Shown one piece after another: positions 7,922 through 16,072 of a stretch of 64,000 nt of DNA (the stretch's first letter is position 1; each line of letters opens with the position of its first letter). The stretch comes from a virus. The stretch covers positions 1 through 64,000 of IMG/VR virus record IMGVR_UViG_3300037492_000170. The stretch is one strand, 5' to 3'. Below the pieces are notes generated by a model. The model was not told the origin of the DNA, searched no databases, and saw only the letters and a program-made list of their open reading frames with translations. A program made the position numbers and the translations under genes.

Positions 7922-8190
7922 AAAACATGGAGATTTTGTGTGATTGGCTTTACAGTGATCTTGATTGCTTGCTTGATGAAGCACAAACGGATCTTAAAGA
8001 GGGTGCTGTTGAAGAAAGCTTCCCACGTATCCTCACTAGAATGATGCAAATAACAGATGTTCTTAGAAACATCAGCAAAATCGAAACGAACAGTGATTAT
8101 CATGAATTGTGTAGTTTTAGAGAAAGAGTAAAAGAAGAAAGAAAGAAGGTAAGAAATAATGAAGAGAGCAGATGTCAGCAAAATACCTAA
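7918..8190 (+). CDS. Small helical hypothetical protein
   Basis: 90 aa. Start ATG at 7918 is preceded by GGAGGGAGGG. Two helices are evident: WLYSDLDCLLDEAQTDLKE and a charged FRERVKEERKKVRNNEE. A longer reading from 7897 would overlap the previous gene without an SD. No family recognised. Confidence 0.6.
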   Translation: MKNMEILCDWLYSDLDCLLDEAQTDLKEGAVEESFPRILTRMMQITDVLRNISKIETNSDYHELCSFRERVKEERKKVRNNEESRCQQNT

Positions 8191-8569
8191 ATTTCCCAAT
8201 GTAAACCCAGGCACATGGAGATGTTCTTGTTGCAGCAAAATGGTTGATAGAATTACAAATAGTATTAAGGTTAATTACCACTATCACCAACTTAGTTCTA
8301 TCATTTGCAGAGACTGTTTTGAAAAAGGAGACCCAAACCATAATCCGTACATGTTATGCCAAAACCAAATGGTACCACCTGAGAAATATCCTGAAGGTTT
8401 TGATTACTGGAAACTTCAGGTTAAAGCTCAACTAGTCAAAAAACTTGGGTACTATACAGTTACAGGATTCTTCGAAGGATTCAACTGGGTCCCAGCGTAT
8501 ATGGAAGGTCAGAGACCAGCAATAACAGTTAATAGAATTATAAAAAAGTATGAGGGGAGGGTAAAATGA
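8159..8569 (+). CDS. Zinc-finger hypothetical protein
   Basis: 136 aa. An N-terminal CSCC ... CRDCFEKG pair (residues about 22-55) looks like a single zinc site. The rest is aromatic (YWKLQVKAQLVKKLGYYTV) and ends with a basic helix. AAGGTAAG lies upstream. The start overlaps the previous gene by 32 nt. Function unknown. Confidence 0.6.
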   Translation: MKRADVSKIPKFPNVNPGTWRCSCCSKMVDRITNSIKVNYHYHQLSSIICRDCFEKGDPNHNPYMLCQNQMVPPEKYPEGFDYWKLQVKAQLVKKLGYYTVTGFFEGFNWVPAYMEGQRPAITVNRIIKKYEGRVK

Positions 8570-8823
8570 AAGAAAAGACAATATTGGTATTCACTTGTCC
8601 TATTTGTGGTAATCATGAGCTTCGGATAGAAGATATTATTCAAACCAACATAGAAGAAATGTGGCATCTGGGAGACCCTGGAATGATTGACTACTATGAA
8701 GGGCAAACACAAGACCCATTAAACTCACAGTATGTATGTGCTGATTGTGACTGGCACTCACACCTCAACCTGGAGAGGCTGCTTATTGCTGGTACACTAA
8801 CAGAAAAGGAGATAACAGAATGA
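8566..8823 (+). CDS. Small zinc-ribbon protein
   Basis: 85 aa, paralogue of the 3483 and 9700 genes: CPICGNHELRIED near residue 11 and CADCDWHSH near residue 60. The two knuckles are separated by an acidic linker of about 45 residues. GGGAGGG upstream. It overlaps the neighbours at ATGA junctions. Confidence 0.7.
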   Translation: MKEKTILVFTCPICGNHELRIEDIIQTNIEEMWHLGDPGMIDYYEGQTQDPLNSQYVCADCDWHSHLNLERLLIAGTLTEKEITE

Positions 8824-9005
8824 AAGTCTGGTCGGTCTGGCATGATGATGGAGAGATGGATGGCGCGCTTTTGATGAGACTCTTCTCAACGGAAGAGGCA
8901 GCTAGAGAATATAAACAACAACTACACGACGAAGATTGTGCCAATATGGGTGATAGTAGTTACCCATCTGAGTATTATCTTGATGAAATAGAGGTATACA
9001 AATGA
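8820..9005 (+). CDS. Small hypothetical protein
   Basis: 61 aa. The pattern is beta strand (MKVWSVWHDDGE), helix (STEEAAREYKQQLHDE) and strand (YYLDEIEVYK), a beta-alpha-beta microfold common in phage accessory genes. AAGGAG precedes the start. No function assigned. Confidence 0.6.
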   Translation: MKVWSVWHDDGEMDGALLMRLFSTEEAAREYKQQLHDEDCANMGDSSYPSEYYLDEIEVYK

Positions 9006-9322
9006 GGAATTTTTCTAGGAAATTTTTTCTGGTAGTGGCGGTTTCACTATTGCTATGTTTTTCGGCATTTGGTGAAACTATGCGAACTAATATCAAACCA
9101 TTAACTGCTTTCTATGTATCACCCGCTATATTAATAGAGGTGGTTGAAGCAGCAGTTGAGGGAGACTTATTTCCGGCGTTTCAGGCTGGAGCAATAGGTG
9201 CTTCCGTAGGCATTCCATACAACGAGACTGTAGAAATCACAGATAGTTCAGGACTTGTGGTTGAAGTAAAAATCAAGGGTAAAGCAGGGTACTGGTATAC
9301 TATGAGGGGGTGGCTAAGATGA
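9002..9322 (+). CDS. Secreted hypothetical protein with signal peptide
   Basis: 106 aa. Residues 1-24 are a typical Sec signal (basic MRNFSRK, then a hydrophobic FFLVVAVSLLLCFS core, likely cut after AFG). The mature part is small and beta-rich and would act in the periplasm or outside the membrane. It is unusual among the cytoplasmic neighbours and might alter the host surface. No family recognised. Confidence 0.65.
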   Translation: MRNFSRKFFLVVAVSLLLCFSAFGETMRTNIKPLTAFYVSPAILIEVVEAAVEGDLFPAFQAGAIGASVGIPYNETVEITDSSGLVVEVKIKGKAGYWYTMRGWLR

Positions 9323-9489
9323 GACCAAAAGAACGATGGAGAGAACTTGAAAATCGTATCTATCTCACTACTGCAGACGATGTGCTGGTTGAGACAGATC
9401 ATATGGCATACACAAACTCGTACAGAAATGGTTTTGATAGGGCGCTTCGTTGGGTAGAAGAACAAATAAAAGAACTGGAGGACAAATGA
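9319..9489 (+). CDS. Small 'R-W-x-E-L ... ELEDK' family protein
   Basis: 56 aa: ERWRELENRIYL, a central loop, then ALRWVEEQIKELEDK. This is the earliest member of the helical family repeated at 23-30 kb. Its last codons (CTGGAGGACAAATGA) also form the SD and start overlap for the next gene. Function unknown. Confidence 0.6.
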   Translation: MRPKERWRELENRIYLTTADDVLVETDHMAYTNSYRNGFDRALRWVEEQIKELEDK

Positions 9490-9707
9490 GATTACGAGAA
9501 AGAAATGGTGTATATGCTGAAGTTAGAAGGTCACTGGAACGTGATATATCAATTCTCACAAAAATAAAGGAGTATTTTGATAAGAAGTATGAAGGCGACA
9601 TGCCTCGTCGCATAAGCGGTGAGTATGATATGGTATATGAAACAATGGCAAGTCTGGAAGATGCGTGTCTTGACCTTGAAGTGGAAGCGGAGGAAGAAGA
9701 TGATTGA
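9486..9707 (+). CDS. Small helical hypothetical protein
   Basis: 73 aa. Start ATG at 9486 overlaps the stop of the previous gene and uses its GGAGG. Mostly helical (RRSLERDISILTKIKEYFDKKY) with an acidic tail (EVEAEEEDD). No family recognised. Confidence 0.6.
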   Translation: MRLRERNGVYAEVRRSLERDISILTKIKEYFDKKYEGDMPRRISGEYDMVYETMASLEDACLDLEVEAEEEDD

Positions 9708-9942
9708 AGGAAAATTCAAATGTCCTGATTGTGGGGGGGATGAACTCCTCCTTGAGGAACTGGTTCAGCATGGGGTGCGTCTAGCTATAATTGAGGGTGT
9801 TATTGATACCTTTGATTTGGTAGGCACGCAATACTTATCAAGTATATACCGATGTGGTAACTACCAATGCAGATGGGAATTTGAAGGACCACTTGATGAT
9901 TTGTATGGAGAAGCAATTTTTGAGGGAGGTAAATATGATTGA
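9700..9942 (+). CDS. Small zinc-ribbon protein
   Basis: 80 aa, starting MIEGKFKCPDCGGDELLLEE. The second knuckle is CGNYQCRWEFEG near residue 52. Third member of the family with 3483 and 8566. CGGAGG is upstream of the ATG. The C-terminus carries the GAGGGAGG SD of the next gene. Confidence 0.65.
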   Translation: MIEGKFKCPDCGGDELLLEELVQHGVRLAIIEGVIDTFDLVGTQYLSSIYRCGNYQCRWEFEGPLDDLYGEAIFEGGKYD

Positions 9943-10303
9943 ATCAATTGACAGACTGATAGAAGTAAGTAAGAAACGGTGCAAGGGAGAGCTGGATGAA
10001 ACGTATGCACATAAACTTGTTGCTAAATTCAAGAGCATGACTAACGAGGAGGAGGCTCACCTAGTAATGATGCTACTCTATCTTGTTGTGGGTGTAGCTA
10101 CAAAATCGTCTTCTACTATGGCTGGTGGAGCTATTAGTAGAATAGTAGATTTAACCGATGATAGTATCAAGTATTCACTAGGGGCTGATGTTGAAACATT
10201 AATGCCTAATGCAGACATTATAGGATGTGCAACACTAGCATTAGTTGATATGATACAGTCTGAGTTAGAGCTTAATACAGATAACAATATGACCGTGAAT
10301 TAA
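9935..10303 (+). CDS. Hypothetical helical protein
   Basis: 122 aa from ATG at 9935 with GGGAGG upstream. Helical throughout, with a hydrophobic central segment (LVMMLLYLVVGVA) and a glycine/alanine stretch (TMAGGAISRIVDL). It may be loosely membrane-associated or a helical bundle. No family recognised. Confidence 0.6.
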   Translation: MIESIDRLIEVSKKRCKGELDETYAHKLVAKFKSMTNEEEAHLVMMLLYLVVGVATKSSSTMAGGAISRIVDLTDDSIKYSLGADVETLMPNADIIGCATLALVDMIQSELELNTDNNMTVN

Positions 10304-10323
10304 AAAGAAAGGAGTAGGGGGTT

Positions 10324-10527
10324 ATGGAAAATAAAGAGCTGAGGGAGAGTTTGGTGATAAATTTTGATACATTACATGAGAGTATCAGTAATATAAAGGA
10401 AGCATGTGAAGGACTCGGAGTTAGTGAAGAGCTGGTGGATGCTTTTGAGATGTTAGATATTAACTGTCTGAAAGCTATCCGAAGAATAAGGCTGACTTGC
10501 GCGGTGCCATACTTCCGGGGGAAGTAA
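10324..10527 (+). CDS. Small helical hypothetical protein
   Basis: 67 aa, GGAGTAGGGGGTT upstream. Helical (LRESLVINFDTLHESISNIKEACEGL in outline). It lies one base before the SNF2 helicase gene and is probably co-transcribed with it. No family recognised. Confidence 0.55.
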   Translation: MENKELRESLVINFDTLHESISNIKEACEGLGVSEELVDAFEMLDINCLKAIRRIRLTCAVPYFRGK

Positions 10528-10528
10528 T

Positions 10529-12451
10529 ATGATCCTTGATTATAAGCAAAATGCGTTCTTTGCTAAATGCACATATGGTGAAAAAGACTTGGCAAAGAGC
10601 GCAGGATTCAAGTGGGACCCGGATAAAGCCACTTGGTGGACCAGGTTCCCTGCCAACGCTATGAAATTATATAGGTACGCTACCAACGCTGCCAAAGAAC
10701 AACTAAAAAACCTGATGGAAACAAAGGAGGAATCACGAGCCTCAGAAACAGACTTCCAGGTACCGGAGCCATCAGGACTTACATTATATCCTTTTCAAAG
10801 AGCTGGTATTGAGTATATGTTGAAGCGAGATGCAGTCCTACTAGCTGACCAGATGGGTTTAGGTAAGACCCCGCAGGTTATAGGAGTTATTAATATGGAT
10901 GAAAGCATCAATAGAGTGTTAATAATCTGCCCGGCTTCACTAAAACTCATGTGGAGAAATGAACTTACCAAGTGGTTGATGCGTCCATTGAGTGTGGGCA
11001 TTGCAGATAGTACATATTTTCCTGAGACTAATATAGTTTTGATAAACTATGACGTACTGAAGAGATGGTACAACAAACTAAGAGAGGAGGAATGGGATTT
11101 ACGAGTATGTGATGAAGTGAATTACTTAAAGAACCCCAAGACCCAGCGTTGTCAGAATGTTTTAGGTAAATGGAATAGCAAATTGAAGGTTTGGGAAATC
11201 TTTCCTATACCAGCAAAGAAGAGAATCATGATGACAGGCACTCCTATTGTCAATCGCCCGTCTGAACTGTGGTCCATCATTCGTGCGTTAGACCCTATTA
11301 GCTGGTTCTCATATGGTTATTTTACATCACGATATTGTGCCGGGCACATGGGTAGGTGGGGATGGGATGCGACTGGGGGTTCTAACTTAAAAGAGCTTGG
11401 TGATAGGCTCCGGTCCACAATAATGATTCGTAGGATGAAAGATGAAGTACTTACAGAGCTTCCACCAAAAACAAGACAGGTGATTGAATTTGATTTACCG
11501 GATAAACTTAAACCTATGATATTAGAAGAAAGGAGAGTGTGGGAGGAAAGACTATCATTAATGGAGAAGCTTAATGATGATGCAGCGGCAGCATTAGTGT
11601 CGAAAGATGAAGCCGCTTACAGATTAGCGGTTAATTTATTAAGAGAGGCACAGCAGATTGTCTTCTCAGACCTCTCCAGGATTCGCCACGAGACTGCTGT
11701 TGCGAAGTTACCCGCAGTCATAGAGTATCTAGGCGGATTAATGGACAACGATCAGAAGGTGGTTGTGTTTGCTCACCATGCAGATGTCATCGCTGCAATA
11801 AACAAAGCGTTCCCTGGTTCTGTAACATTGACAGGGCAGACACCATTGAAAGTTAGGCAGGAAAACATTGACAAATTTCAAACCGATCCTAACTGTATGA
11901 TGTTTATAGGAAATATCCAAGCAGCAGGAGTTGGAATAACATTAACAGCCAGCAGCCTAGCAGTCTTTGCGGAGCAGGATTGGGTACCGGGGAACATCAG
12001 TCAATGTGAAGATAGAATACATAGAATCGGTGCAGTTAATCCTGTCCTCATACAGCACTTAGTTTATGAGGGGAGTATTGATGCAAAGATGGCAAAGATG
12101 ATAGTAAAAAAACAGGAGGTGATAGACCAAGTAGTAAACCATAAACAGGATATACCGGAACCTGTAGTAGTGCCGAAAGTTGTCAAGCCAATTTCGAAAG
12201 AAGTGAATGAGGTGTTGACAATAAGGCAGATTGATGATATACTATCTGCATTGAAAATTTTAGCAACGCGGTGTGACGGAGCATTTAACAAAGATGATTC
12301 AGGGTTTAACAAATATGACAGTGTATTTGGAAAAAGCTTGGCATCACAAAAATACCTAACACAAAAACAAGCCAAAGCTGGTAAGAAAATACTACTCAAA
12401 TATCGTAGACAACTACCGAAAGGATTGGTGGACGGAATATGTGGACAATAA
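10529..12451 (+). CDS. SNF2-family DNA translocase/helicase
   Basis: 640 aa. Residues 1-60 form a small domain with AKSAGFKWDPDKATWW, a module found ahead of phage helicases. The SNF2 core begins with YPFQRAGIEYML. Walker A is DQMGLGKT near 107-114, motif Ia CPASLKLMW, motif II DEVN near 195 (not DEAH), motif III MTGTP and the C-terminal lobe FIGNIQAAGVGITLTA ... DRIHRIGA. Closest in style to SMARCAL1-like annealing helicases. It probably remodels replication or recombination intermediates. The last 80 residues are a separate helical region; an internal promoter lies in this part. Confidence 0.9.
   Translation: MILDYKQNAFFAKCTYGEKDLAKSAGFKWDPDKATWWTRFPANAMKLYRYATNAAKEQLKNLMETKEESRASETDFQVPEPSGLTLYPFQRAGIEYMLKRDAVLLADQMGLGKTPQVIGVINMDESINRVLIICPASLKLMWRNELTKWLMRPLSVGIADSTYFPETNIVLINYDVLKRWYNKLREEEWDLRVCDEVNYLKNPKTQRCQNVLGKWNSKLKVWEIFPIPAKKRIMMTGTPIVNRPSELWSIIRALDPISWFSYGYFTSRYCAGHMGRWGWDATGGSNLKELGDRLRSTIMIRRMKDEVLTELPPKTRQVIEFDLPDKLKPMILEERRVWEERLSLMEKLNDDAAAALVSKDEAAYRLAVNLLREAQQIVFSDLSRIRHETAVAKLPAVIEYLGGLMDNDQKVVVFAHHADVIAAINKAFPGSVTLTGQTPLKVRQENIDKFQTDPNCMMFIGNIQAAGVGITLTASSLAVFAEQDWVPGNISQCEDRIHRIGAVNPVLIQHLVYEGSIDAKMAKMIVKKQEVIDQVVNHKQDIPEPVVVPKVVKPISKEVNEVLTIRQIDDILSALKILATRCDGAFNKDDSGFNKYDSVFGKSLASQKYLTQKQAKAGKKILLKYRRQLPKGLVDGICGQ
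12215..12243 (+). promoter_or_regulatory. Sigma70-like promoter inside the SNF2 gene
   Basis: TTGACA (12215-12220), a 17-bp spacer and TATACT (12238-12243). It would start transcription near 12250 and feed the small genes from 12439 onward. It lies within coding sequence, so it could be chance, but the match is near consensus with ideal spacing. Confidence 0.5.
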
Positions 12452-12597
12452 TAATACTCGTACTTGGTCTATTTGTATACCTATGTTTAGTCGGGCTAAT
12501 CATGGGCGATAGAAATAAATGCAAAGATACCGAGTTTGGTGCTGGTTTTATGACAGGCTCTATGTATAATGATAACAATAATGATAGGTTTTTCTAA
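12439..12597 (+). CDS. Small membrane protein
   Basis: 52 aa with one strong N-terminal membrane span (TIIILVLGLFVYLCLVGLIM), then a short polar tail rich in Asn/Asp. It overlaps the end of the SNF2 gene. No family recognised. Confidence 0.55.
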   Translation: MWTIIILVLGLFVYLCLVGLIMGDRNKCKDTEFGAGFMTGSMYNDNNNDRFF

Positions 12598-12914
12598 TGC
12601 CTACTAATGATGAATTACGAAGCAGGAGGAAGGAAGCATATAAAGCCGTGGAAAGTATCTATTACGCTAGACAAGCAACAAACAGGTGGTCTGTATCTCT
12701 AGGGGAGGTGATGGCATACACTGGTTTGGATTCCACATCAGCATACGGTGCGCTTAGATGGCTAACCAATCGTGGTATTGTATTAAGAGTACCGAGAGGA
12801 TATAAACCTAATCAATTCGACTCATCAGAGCTGTGTTGGCAACATGGACTTGTTAGACGACAGAGTATTGATTGCCCTATATGCATGAGAAGTCAACGAT
12901 GGCGAAAGGAATAA
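12597..12914 (+). CDS. Putative winged-helix DNA-binding protein
   Basis: 105 aa. Residues 30-72 (VSLGEVMAYTGLDSTSAYGA then LRWLTNRGIVLRV) have the helix-turn-helix plus wing pattern of small winged-helix regulators. A C-terminal CPICMRSQ and an upstream C-x-x-H may add a zinc site. It could regulate phage genes. The assignment rests on pattern only. Confidence 0.5.
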   Translation: MPTNDELRSRRKEAYKAVESIYYARQATNRWSVSLGEVMAYTGLDSTSAYGALRWLTNRGIVLRVPRGYKPNQFDSSELCWQHGLVRRQSIDCPICMRSQRWRKE

Positions 12915-12915
12915 T

Positions 12916-13275
12916 ATGATAAGGGTTTTAACTGGAGGCAACAGTAGGATGAAGGCGGCTGGGGTATCTATGAATGCTACGTACAGCAGCTTAAGTATTA
13001 ACAAAGCAGGTGTGCAACTTCTACTTGATTATTTTCGCAGCGGTAGGGCTGATTTTGCACAGATTATTGTAGATGATGAACGACCAAAGACTTTCTGGTT
13101 AGTTATATGTGGACCATCAGACGAGGGAGCCCACCTATTGTATAAAGTAAGCAAGAATTCACGTGTATTACACTCAAGACTTCTATTCAAGGAACTAGGT
13201 ATAAAAGGTACTATAAAGAAACCTCTTATATTTGATGGAAAGCTGCTGGCTGGTAGAGTAAATCTAGATGATTGA
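12916..13275 (+). CDS. Hypothetical protein
   Basis: 119 aa from ATG at 12916; an internal ATG at 12950 or 12970 is also possible. Beta-rich (FAQIIVDDERPKTFWLVI) with a basic helix. No family recognised. It overlaps a 19-residue hydrophobic ORF at its end. Confidence 0.5.
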   Translation: MIRVLTGGNSRMKAAGVSMNATYSSLSINKAGVQLLLDYFRSGRADFAQIIVDDERPKTFWLVICGPSDEGAHLLYKVSKNSRVLHSRLLFKELGIKGTIKKPLIFDGKLLAGRVNLDD

Positions 13276-13327
13276 ACTAATATTGGCACTGTTGATAGGG
13301 TTCATCATTGTGATGAAGAAAATATAA
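13268..13327 (+). CDS. Possible membrane micropeptide
   Basis: 19 aa (MIELILALLIGFIIVMKKI), a single hydrophobic helix with a basic end. The start overlaps the previous stop and is in keeping with the 4- to 8-nt overlaps seen throughout. Very short, so uncertain. Confidence 0.3.
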   Translation: MIELILALLIGFIIVMKKI

Positions 13328-13340
13328 AAAGGAGAAACTA

Positions 13341-13757
13341 ATGGAAGAGAAAGTAATTCAACTGAAGAAAGCAAGAGTGAAGCAAGAAACTAATACTCTC
13401 GTGAGTATGATAGAGCACGGGGGGCAACTCGACGAGCAGATAAAGGGTCTCACCAAACAGCTAGAGGAGATAAAGAAAGCAATAAAGAGTGTCTATACCA
13501 GTGACATGAAAGAGATTCATGGTGACACTTTCAAAGCTGTGTTTTCTGAGCGTGAAGTGTGGGGGATACATCCACAGACATGGGTAAGGTGGCTGAAAAA
13601 GAATTACACATCGGCAAAGAAGTTCAACGAATTGTTCGTAGCTACTACTAAAGTGAGCATTAGTGAGGTTCGCTCTGCTCTCGGAGCCTCTGTGATAGAG
13701 GAGATAGGAGAGCGCGGGGAAGATGTGCTATCACTTAGTCTCAAAAGGAGGAGCTAA
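13341..13757 (+). CDS. Hypothetical coiled-coil protein
   Basis: 138 aa, AAAAGGAG upstream. Residues 1-55 are a coiled coil (QIKGLTKQLEEIKKAIKSV). The rest includes HPQTWVRWLKKNY and a basic C-terminus (LSLKRRS) whose codons carry the next SD. No family recognised. Confidence 0.6.
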   Translation: MEEKVIQLKKARVKQETNTLVSMIEHGGQLDEQIKGLTKQLEEIKKAIKSVYTSDMKEIHGDTFKAVFSEREVWGIHPQTWVRWLKKNYTSAKKFNELFVATTKVSISEVRSALGASVIEEIGERGEDVLSLSLKRRS

Positions 13758-14095
13758 TGATGGAGAAGCTGGTCAATCTAACGCCGCACGCGGTACACGT
13801 GTACCAAGGGGGTAAAGAGATAATGGTAATACCACAGAGTGGTACAATTGCAAGAACCCAACTTGTTTCAGAGTTGGATAGAACAATTCAAGGTATCCCG
13901 GTCTTTAGGAGACGTGTTACAAGTATAAAAGGACTACCCAAACCAGAAAAAAATGTGACATACATCGTGTCTTCAATGGTGTTATCAGAAGTAAAAAAAA
14001 TGGGAAGGACTGATATGATAGCACCGGACACAAATGATAATTCTGTTCGTACAAACAACAATACGCTTTTAGGCGTGTCTTGTTTCAGAATGTAA
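13757..14095 (+). CDS. Conserved 'NLTPH' phage protein of unknown function
   Basis: 112 aa with the recurring phage pattern LVNLTPHAVHVY near the start, IPQSGTIARTQ, a GLPKPEKNVTYIVSSMVL segment and R-x-D-x-I-x-P near the end. I have seen this family in phages and integrative elements but know no function. AAAGGAGGAG upstream. Confidence 0.6.
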   Translation: MMEKLVNLTPHAVHVYQGGKEIMVIPQSGTIARTQLVSELDRTIQGIPVFRRRVTSIKGLPKPEKNVTYIVSSMVLSEVKKMGRTDMIAPDTNDNSVRTNNNTLLGVSCFRM

Positions 14096-14104
14096 GGAGA
14101 AAAT

Positions 14105-14425
14105 ATGATAGATATTAACATTAGAGGGCAAATAGAGGATGAGTCGAGAGAGATACTAAGAACAATGGTAAATTGCCGGATGTGCATTTATGTGGTAAGG
14201 ATGGAAGAGAGCGATGGGGAAGAGGAATATCTTATATGTAGTTTCACAGGACCAGCAAACACGGTACAACTTCCTTCTGGGTACCGTTGTATAAATGGTA
14301 AATGGTTATGTAGGCAATGGTCCGGTGAAGAATTTTCACCGGTAGCTCTGTTATCTTTTGATTCAATACTGAATCATCGGTTAGCAAATATTGAAACGCT
14401 CGAAATTTTCGAGCCGTATTTTTAG
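14105..14425 (+). CDS. Hypothetical protein
   Basis: 106 aa, AAGGAG upstream. Beta-rich, with CRMCIYVVRMEES and a tryptophan-rich centre. No family recognised. Ends with TAG, immediately followed by the AGGAGG SD of the next gene. Confidence 0.55.
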   Translation: MIDINIRGQIEDESREILRTMVNCRMCIYVVRMEESDGEEEYLICSFTGPANTVQLPSGYRCINGKWLCRQWSGEEFSPVALLSFDSILNHRLANIETLEIFEPYF

Positions 14426-14434
14426 GAGGATTTG

Positions 14435-14584
14435 GTGGAAGACGAAGTAAGGATGGAAGAGATAGATGTGAAGGTACCTGCAGCCCGATTAATTAAGACC
14501 CCTGTACTCTCAGTAGAAAGGGCAGAGGAGATCAGGAAGATGCTAGCTATCTGGGAAAACAGGAAAATAGATAGAAATGACTGA
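14435..14584 (+). CDS. Small hypothetical protein
   Basis: 49 aa from GTG with AGGAGG upstream. Acidic start, then a helix (VERAEEIRKMLAIWENRK). Its stop overlaps the HNH start at 14577 by 8 nt. Confidence 0.5.
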   Translation: MEDEVRMEEIDVKVPAARLIKTPVLSVERAEEIRKMLAIWENRKIDRND

Positions 14585-15203
14585 TTTAACCGGACAAAAG
14601 TTTGGTAGGTTAGAAGTGCAGGGGTTTGCAGGTAGTGTTAATAAAAAACTCACATGGAATTGTATCTGTGTTTGCGGTAACACTAAGATAGTTCTCGGCT
14701 GTAGTTTAAGGAATGGTCATACTCAGTCCTGTGGCTGCTTAGCTAAAGAGGGAAACCATACAACACATGGACATAAGAGGAATAAGATACCAAGTAAAGA
14801 GTATAGAGCTTGGATTCAGATGAAAAATAGATGTTTTAATATAAATTATCCAGGATATAAAAACTACGGCGGGCGCGGTATTATAGTGTGTCCTAAATGG
14901 ATTGAATCCTTTGAGAGTTTTTATAGGGACATGGGTGATTGTCCCAATGGCATGTCATTGGATAGAAAAGACAATGATGGTAACTACGAGCCAGAAAATT
15001 GTAGATGGGCGACACAAAGACAACAACAAAATAACAAAAGAAATAATGATAAAATTTCATATAAGGGTGAAACAAAAACGCAAGCACAATGGGCTAGGAG
15101 CTTAGGCATGAATGCATCTACTCTACGAAAAAGGCTGCATGGATTGGGTTGGTCTGAGGAAAGGGCGCTCACCTATCCGGTGAGAAGGAGGATTTCATTA
15201 TAA
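14577..15203 (+). CDS. HNH homing endonuclease (copy 1 of 8)
   Basis: 208 aa with the three-part plan shared by all eight copies. (i) An N-terminal zinc ribbon, DLTGQKFGRL, then CICVCGN and SCGC (residues about 1-55). (ii) The HNH core, with YGGRGI, CPKWIESFESFY and the catalytic LDRKDNDGNYEPENCRW (about 95-140). (iii) A C-terminal helix-turn-helix (KTQAQWARSLGMNASTLRKR, about 165-195). Free-standing enzymes of this type cut DNA lacking the gene and spread by repair. It starts inside the last codons of the 49-aa gene and its final Arg codons contain AAGGAGG, an SD for the 15203 gene. Confidence 0.9.
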   Translation: MTDLTGQKFGRLEVQGFAGSVNKKLTWNCICVCGNTKIVLGCSLRNGHTQSCGCLAKEGNHTTHGHKRNKIPSKEYRAWIQMKNRCFNINYPGYKNYGGRGIIVCPKWIESFESFYRDMGDCPNGMSLDRKDNDGNYEPENCRWATQRQQQNNKRNNDKISYKGETKTQAQWARSLGMNASTLRKRLHGLGWSEERALTYPVRRRISL

Positions 15204-15364
15204 TGGGAGAACAGGAAAAAAGATACACCATGATTGCCCCAGAAAACGGAAGAGTGATTATGGAACACGTTACGCTAAAACAGATTGATTACTACAAGAA
15301 GTGGTACGCCACTTTAACAGAAATTAAAATCGAAGAAGAGCTTGACGAAAACGAAAAAGTGTGA
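15203..15364 (+). CDS. Small acidic hypothetical protein
   Basis: 53 aa: a short beta region then a helix ending in EEELDENEKV. It uses the SD inside the HNH 3' end. Its last codons include the -35 box of the following promoter. Confidence 0.55.
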   Translation: MGEQEKRYTMIAPENGRVIMEHVTLKQIDYYKKWYATLTEIKIEEELDENEKV

Positions 15365-15370
15365 TATAAT
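15342..15370 (+). promoter_or_regulatory. Sigma70 promoter upstream of the second HNH gene
   Basis: TTGACG (15342-15347), a 17-bp spacer and a perfect TATAAT (15365-15370). Predicted start is near 15377, leaving a short leader with GGGGAGG about 15 bases before the HNH ATG. It is one of the strongest promoters on this strand. Confidence 0.75.
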
Positions 15371-15419
15371 GATTAAGTAATGGAATTTTAAACACAAGGG
15401 GAGGCACTCATACTTCAAG

Positions 15420-16049
15420 ATGGGTAAACCTATTGATTTAACAGGACAGAAGTTTAACAGATTAACCGTGCAAGAACTTGCTGGTAAAAATAAACATCAT
15501 CAGATTATGTGGAACTGTCTTTGTGATTGTGGGAGTATAAAAAAAGTCTGTGCTGGTGATTTAAAAAGTGGGAACACACAATCCTGTGGTTGTTATGGTA
15601 AGGAACAAGTGAGGAAGAGATTCACTACACACGGTCAGACTAAATCTAGGGTAAGAACAAGGGCTTTTAAGTGCTGGGGTGATATGCTACAAAGATGTAA
15701 CAATTCTAATAATAAAAACTATAAGAATTATGGTGGTAGAGGTATTAAAGTTTGCCTTAGATGGTTGGAATCATTCGAAAACTTTTATGAAGATATGGGC
15801 GATGTTCCCGACGGAATGACACTGGATAGAAAAGATAACGACGGAGATTATTGCAAGGAAAATTGTCATTGGAGTACACATGGGGAGCAGTGCCTTAACA
15901 CAAGACGTAATCGTTGGATAGAGTTTCAGGGTGAAAGGAAGACTATCACACAATGGGAAAGGCATTTGGGAATGGGCAACGGAACACTTGCACATAGATT
16001 AAACAAATGGTCTGTTGAGGATGCTTTAACAAGACCGATAATAAGATAA
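15420..16049 (+). CDS. HNH homing endonuclease (copy 2 of 8)
   Basis: 209 aa, same three-part plan as the 14577 copy: DLTGQKFNRL zinc ribbon with CDCG/SCGC, HNH core LDRKDNDGDYCKENCHW, C-terminal KTITQWERHLGM. The core has CHW instead of CRW. Unlike most copies it has its own promoter and does not overlap an upstream gene. The SD is unusually far from the ATG. Confidence 0.88.
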   Translation: MGKPIDLTGQKFNRLTVQELAGKNKHHQIMWNCLCDCGSIKKVCAGDLKSGNTQSCGCYGKEQVRKRFTTHGQTKSRVRTRAFKCWGDMLQRCNNSNNKNYKNYGGRGIKVCLRWLESFENFYEDMGDVPDGMTLDRKDNDGDYCKENCHWSTHGEQCLNTRRNRWIEFQGERKTITQWERHLGMGNGTLAHRLNKWSVEDALTRPIIR

Positions 16050-16072
16050 TGTAAACATTACAGGAGGTTACT

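Noticed and set aside
15420-16049. Stop-codon reassignment in this phage
   Set aside because: TAG, TGA and TAA all end genes at sensible positions, and no suppressor tRNA (CTA, TCA, TTA) was found.
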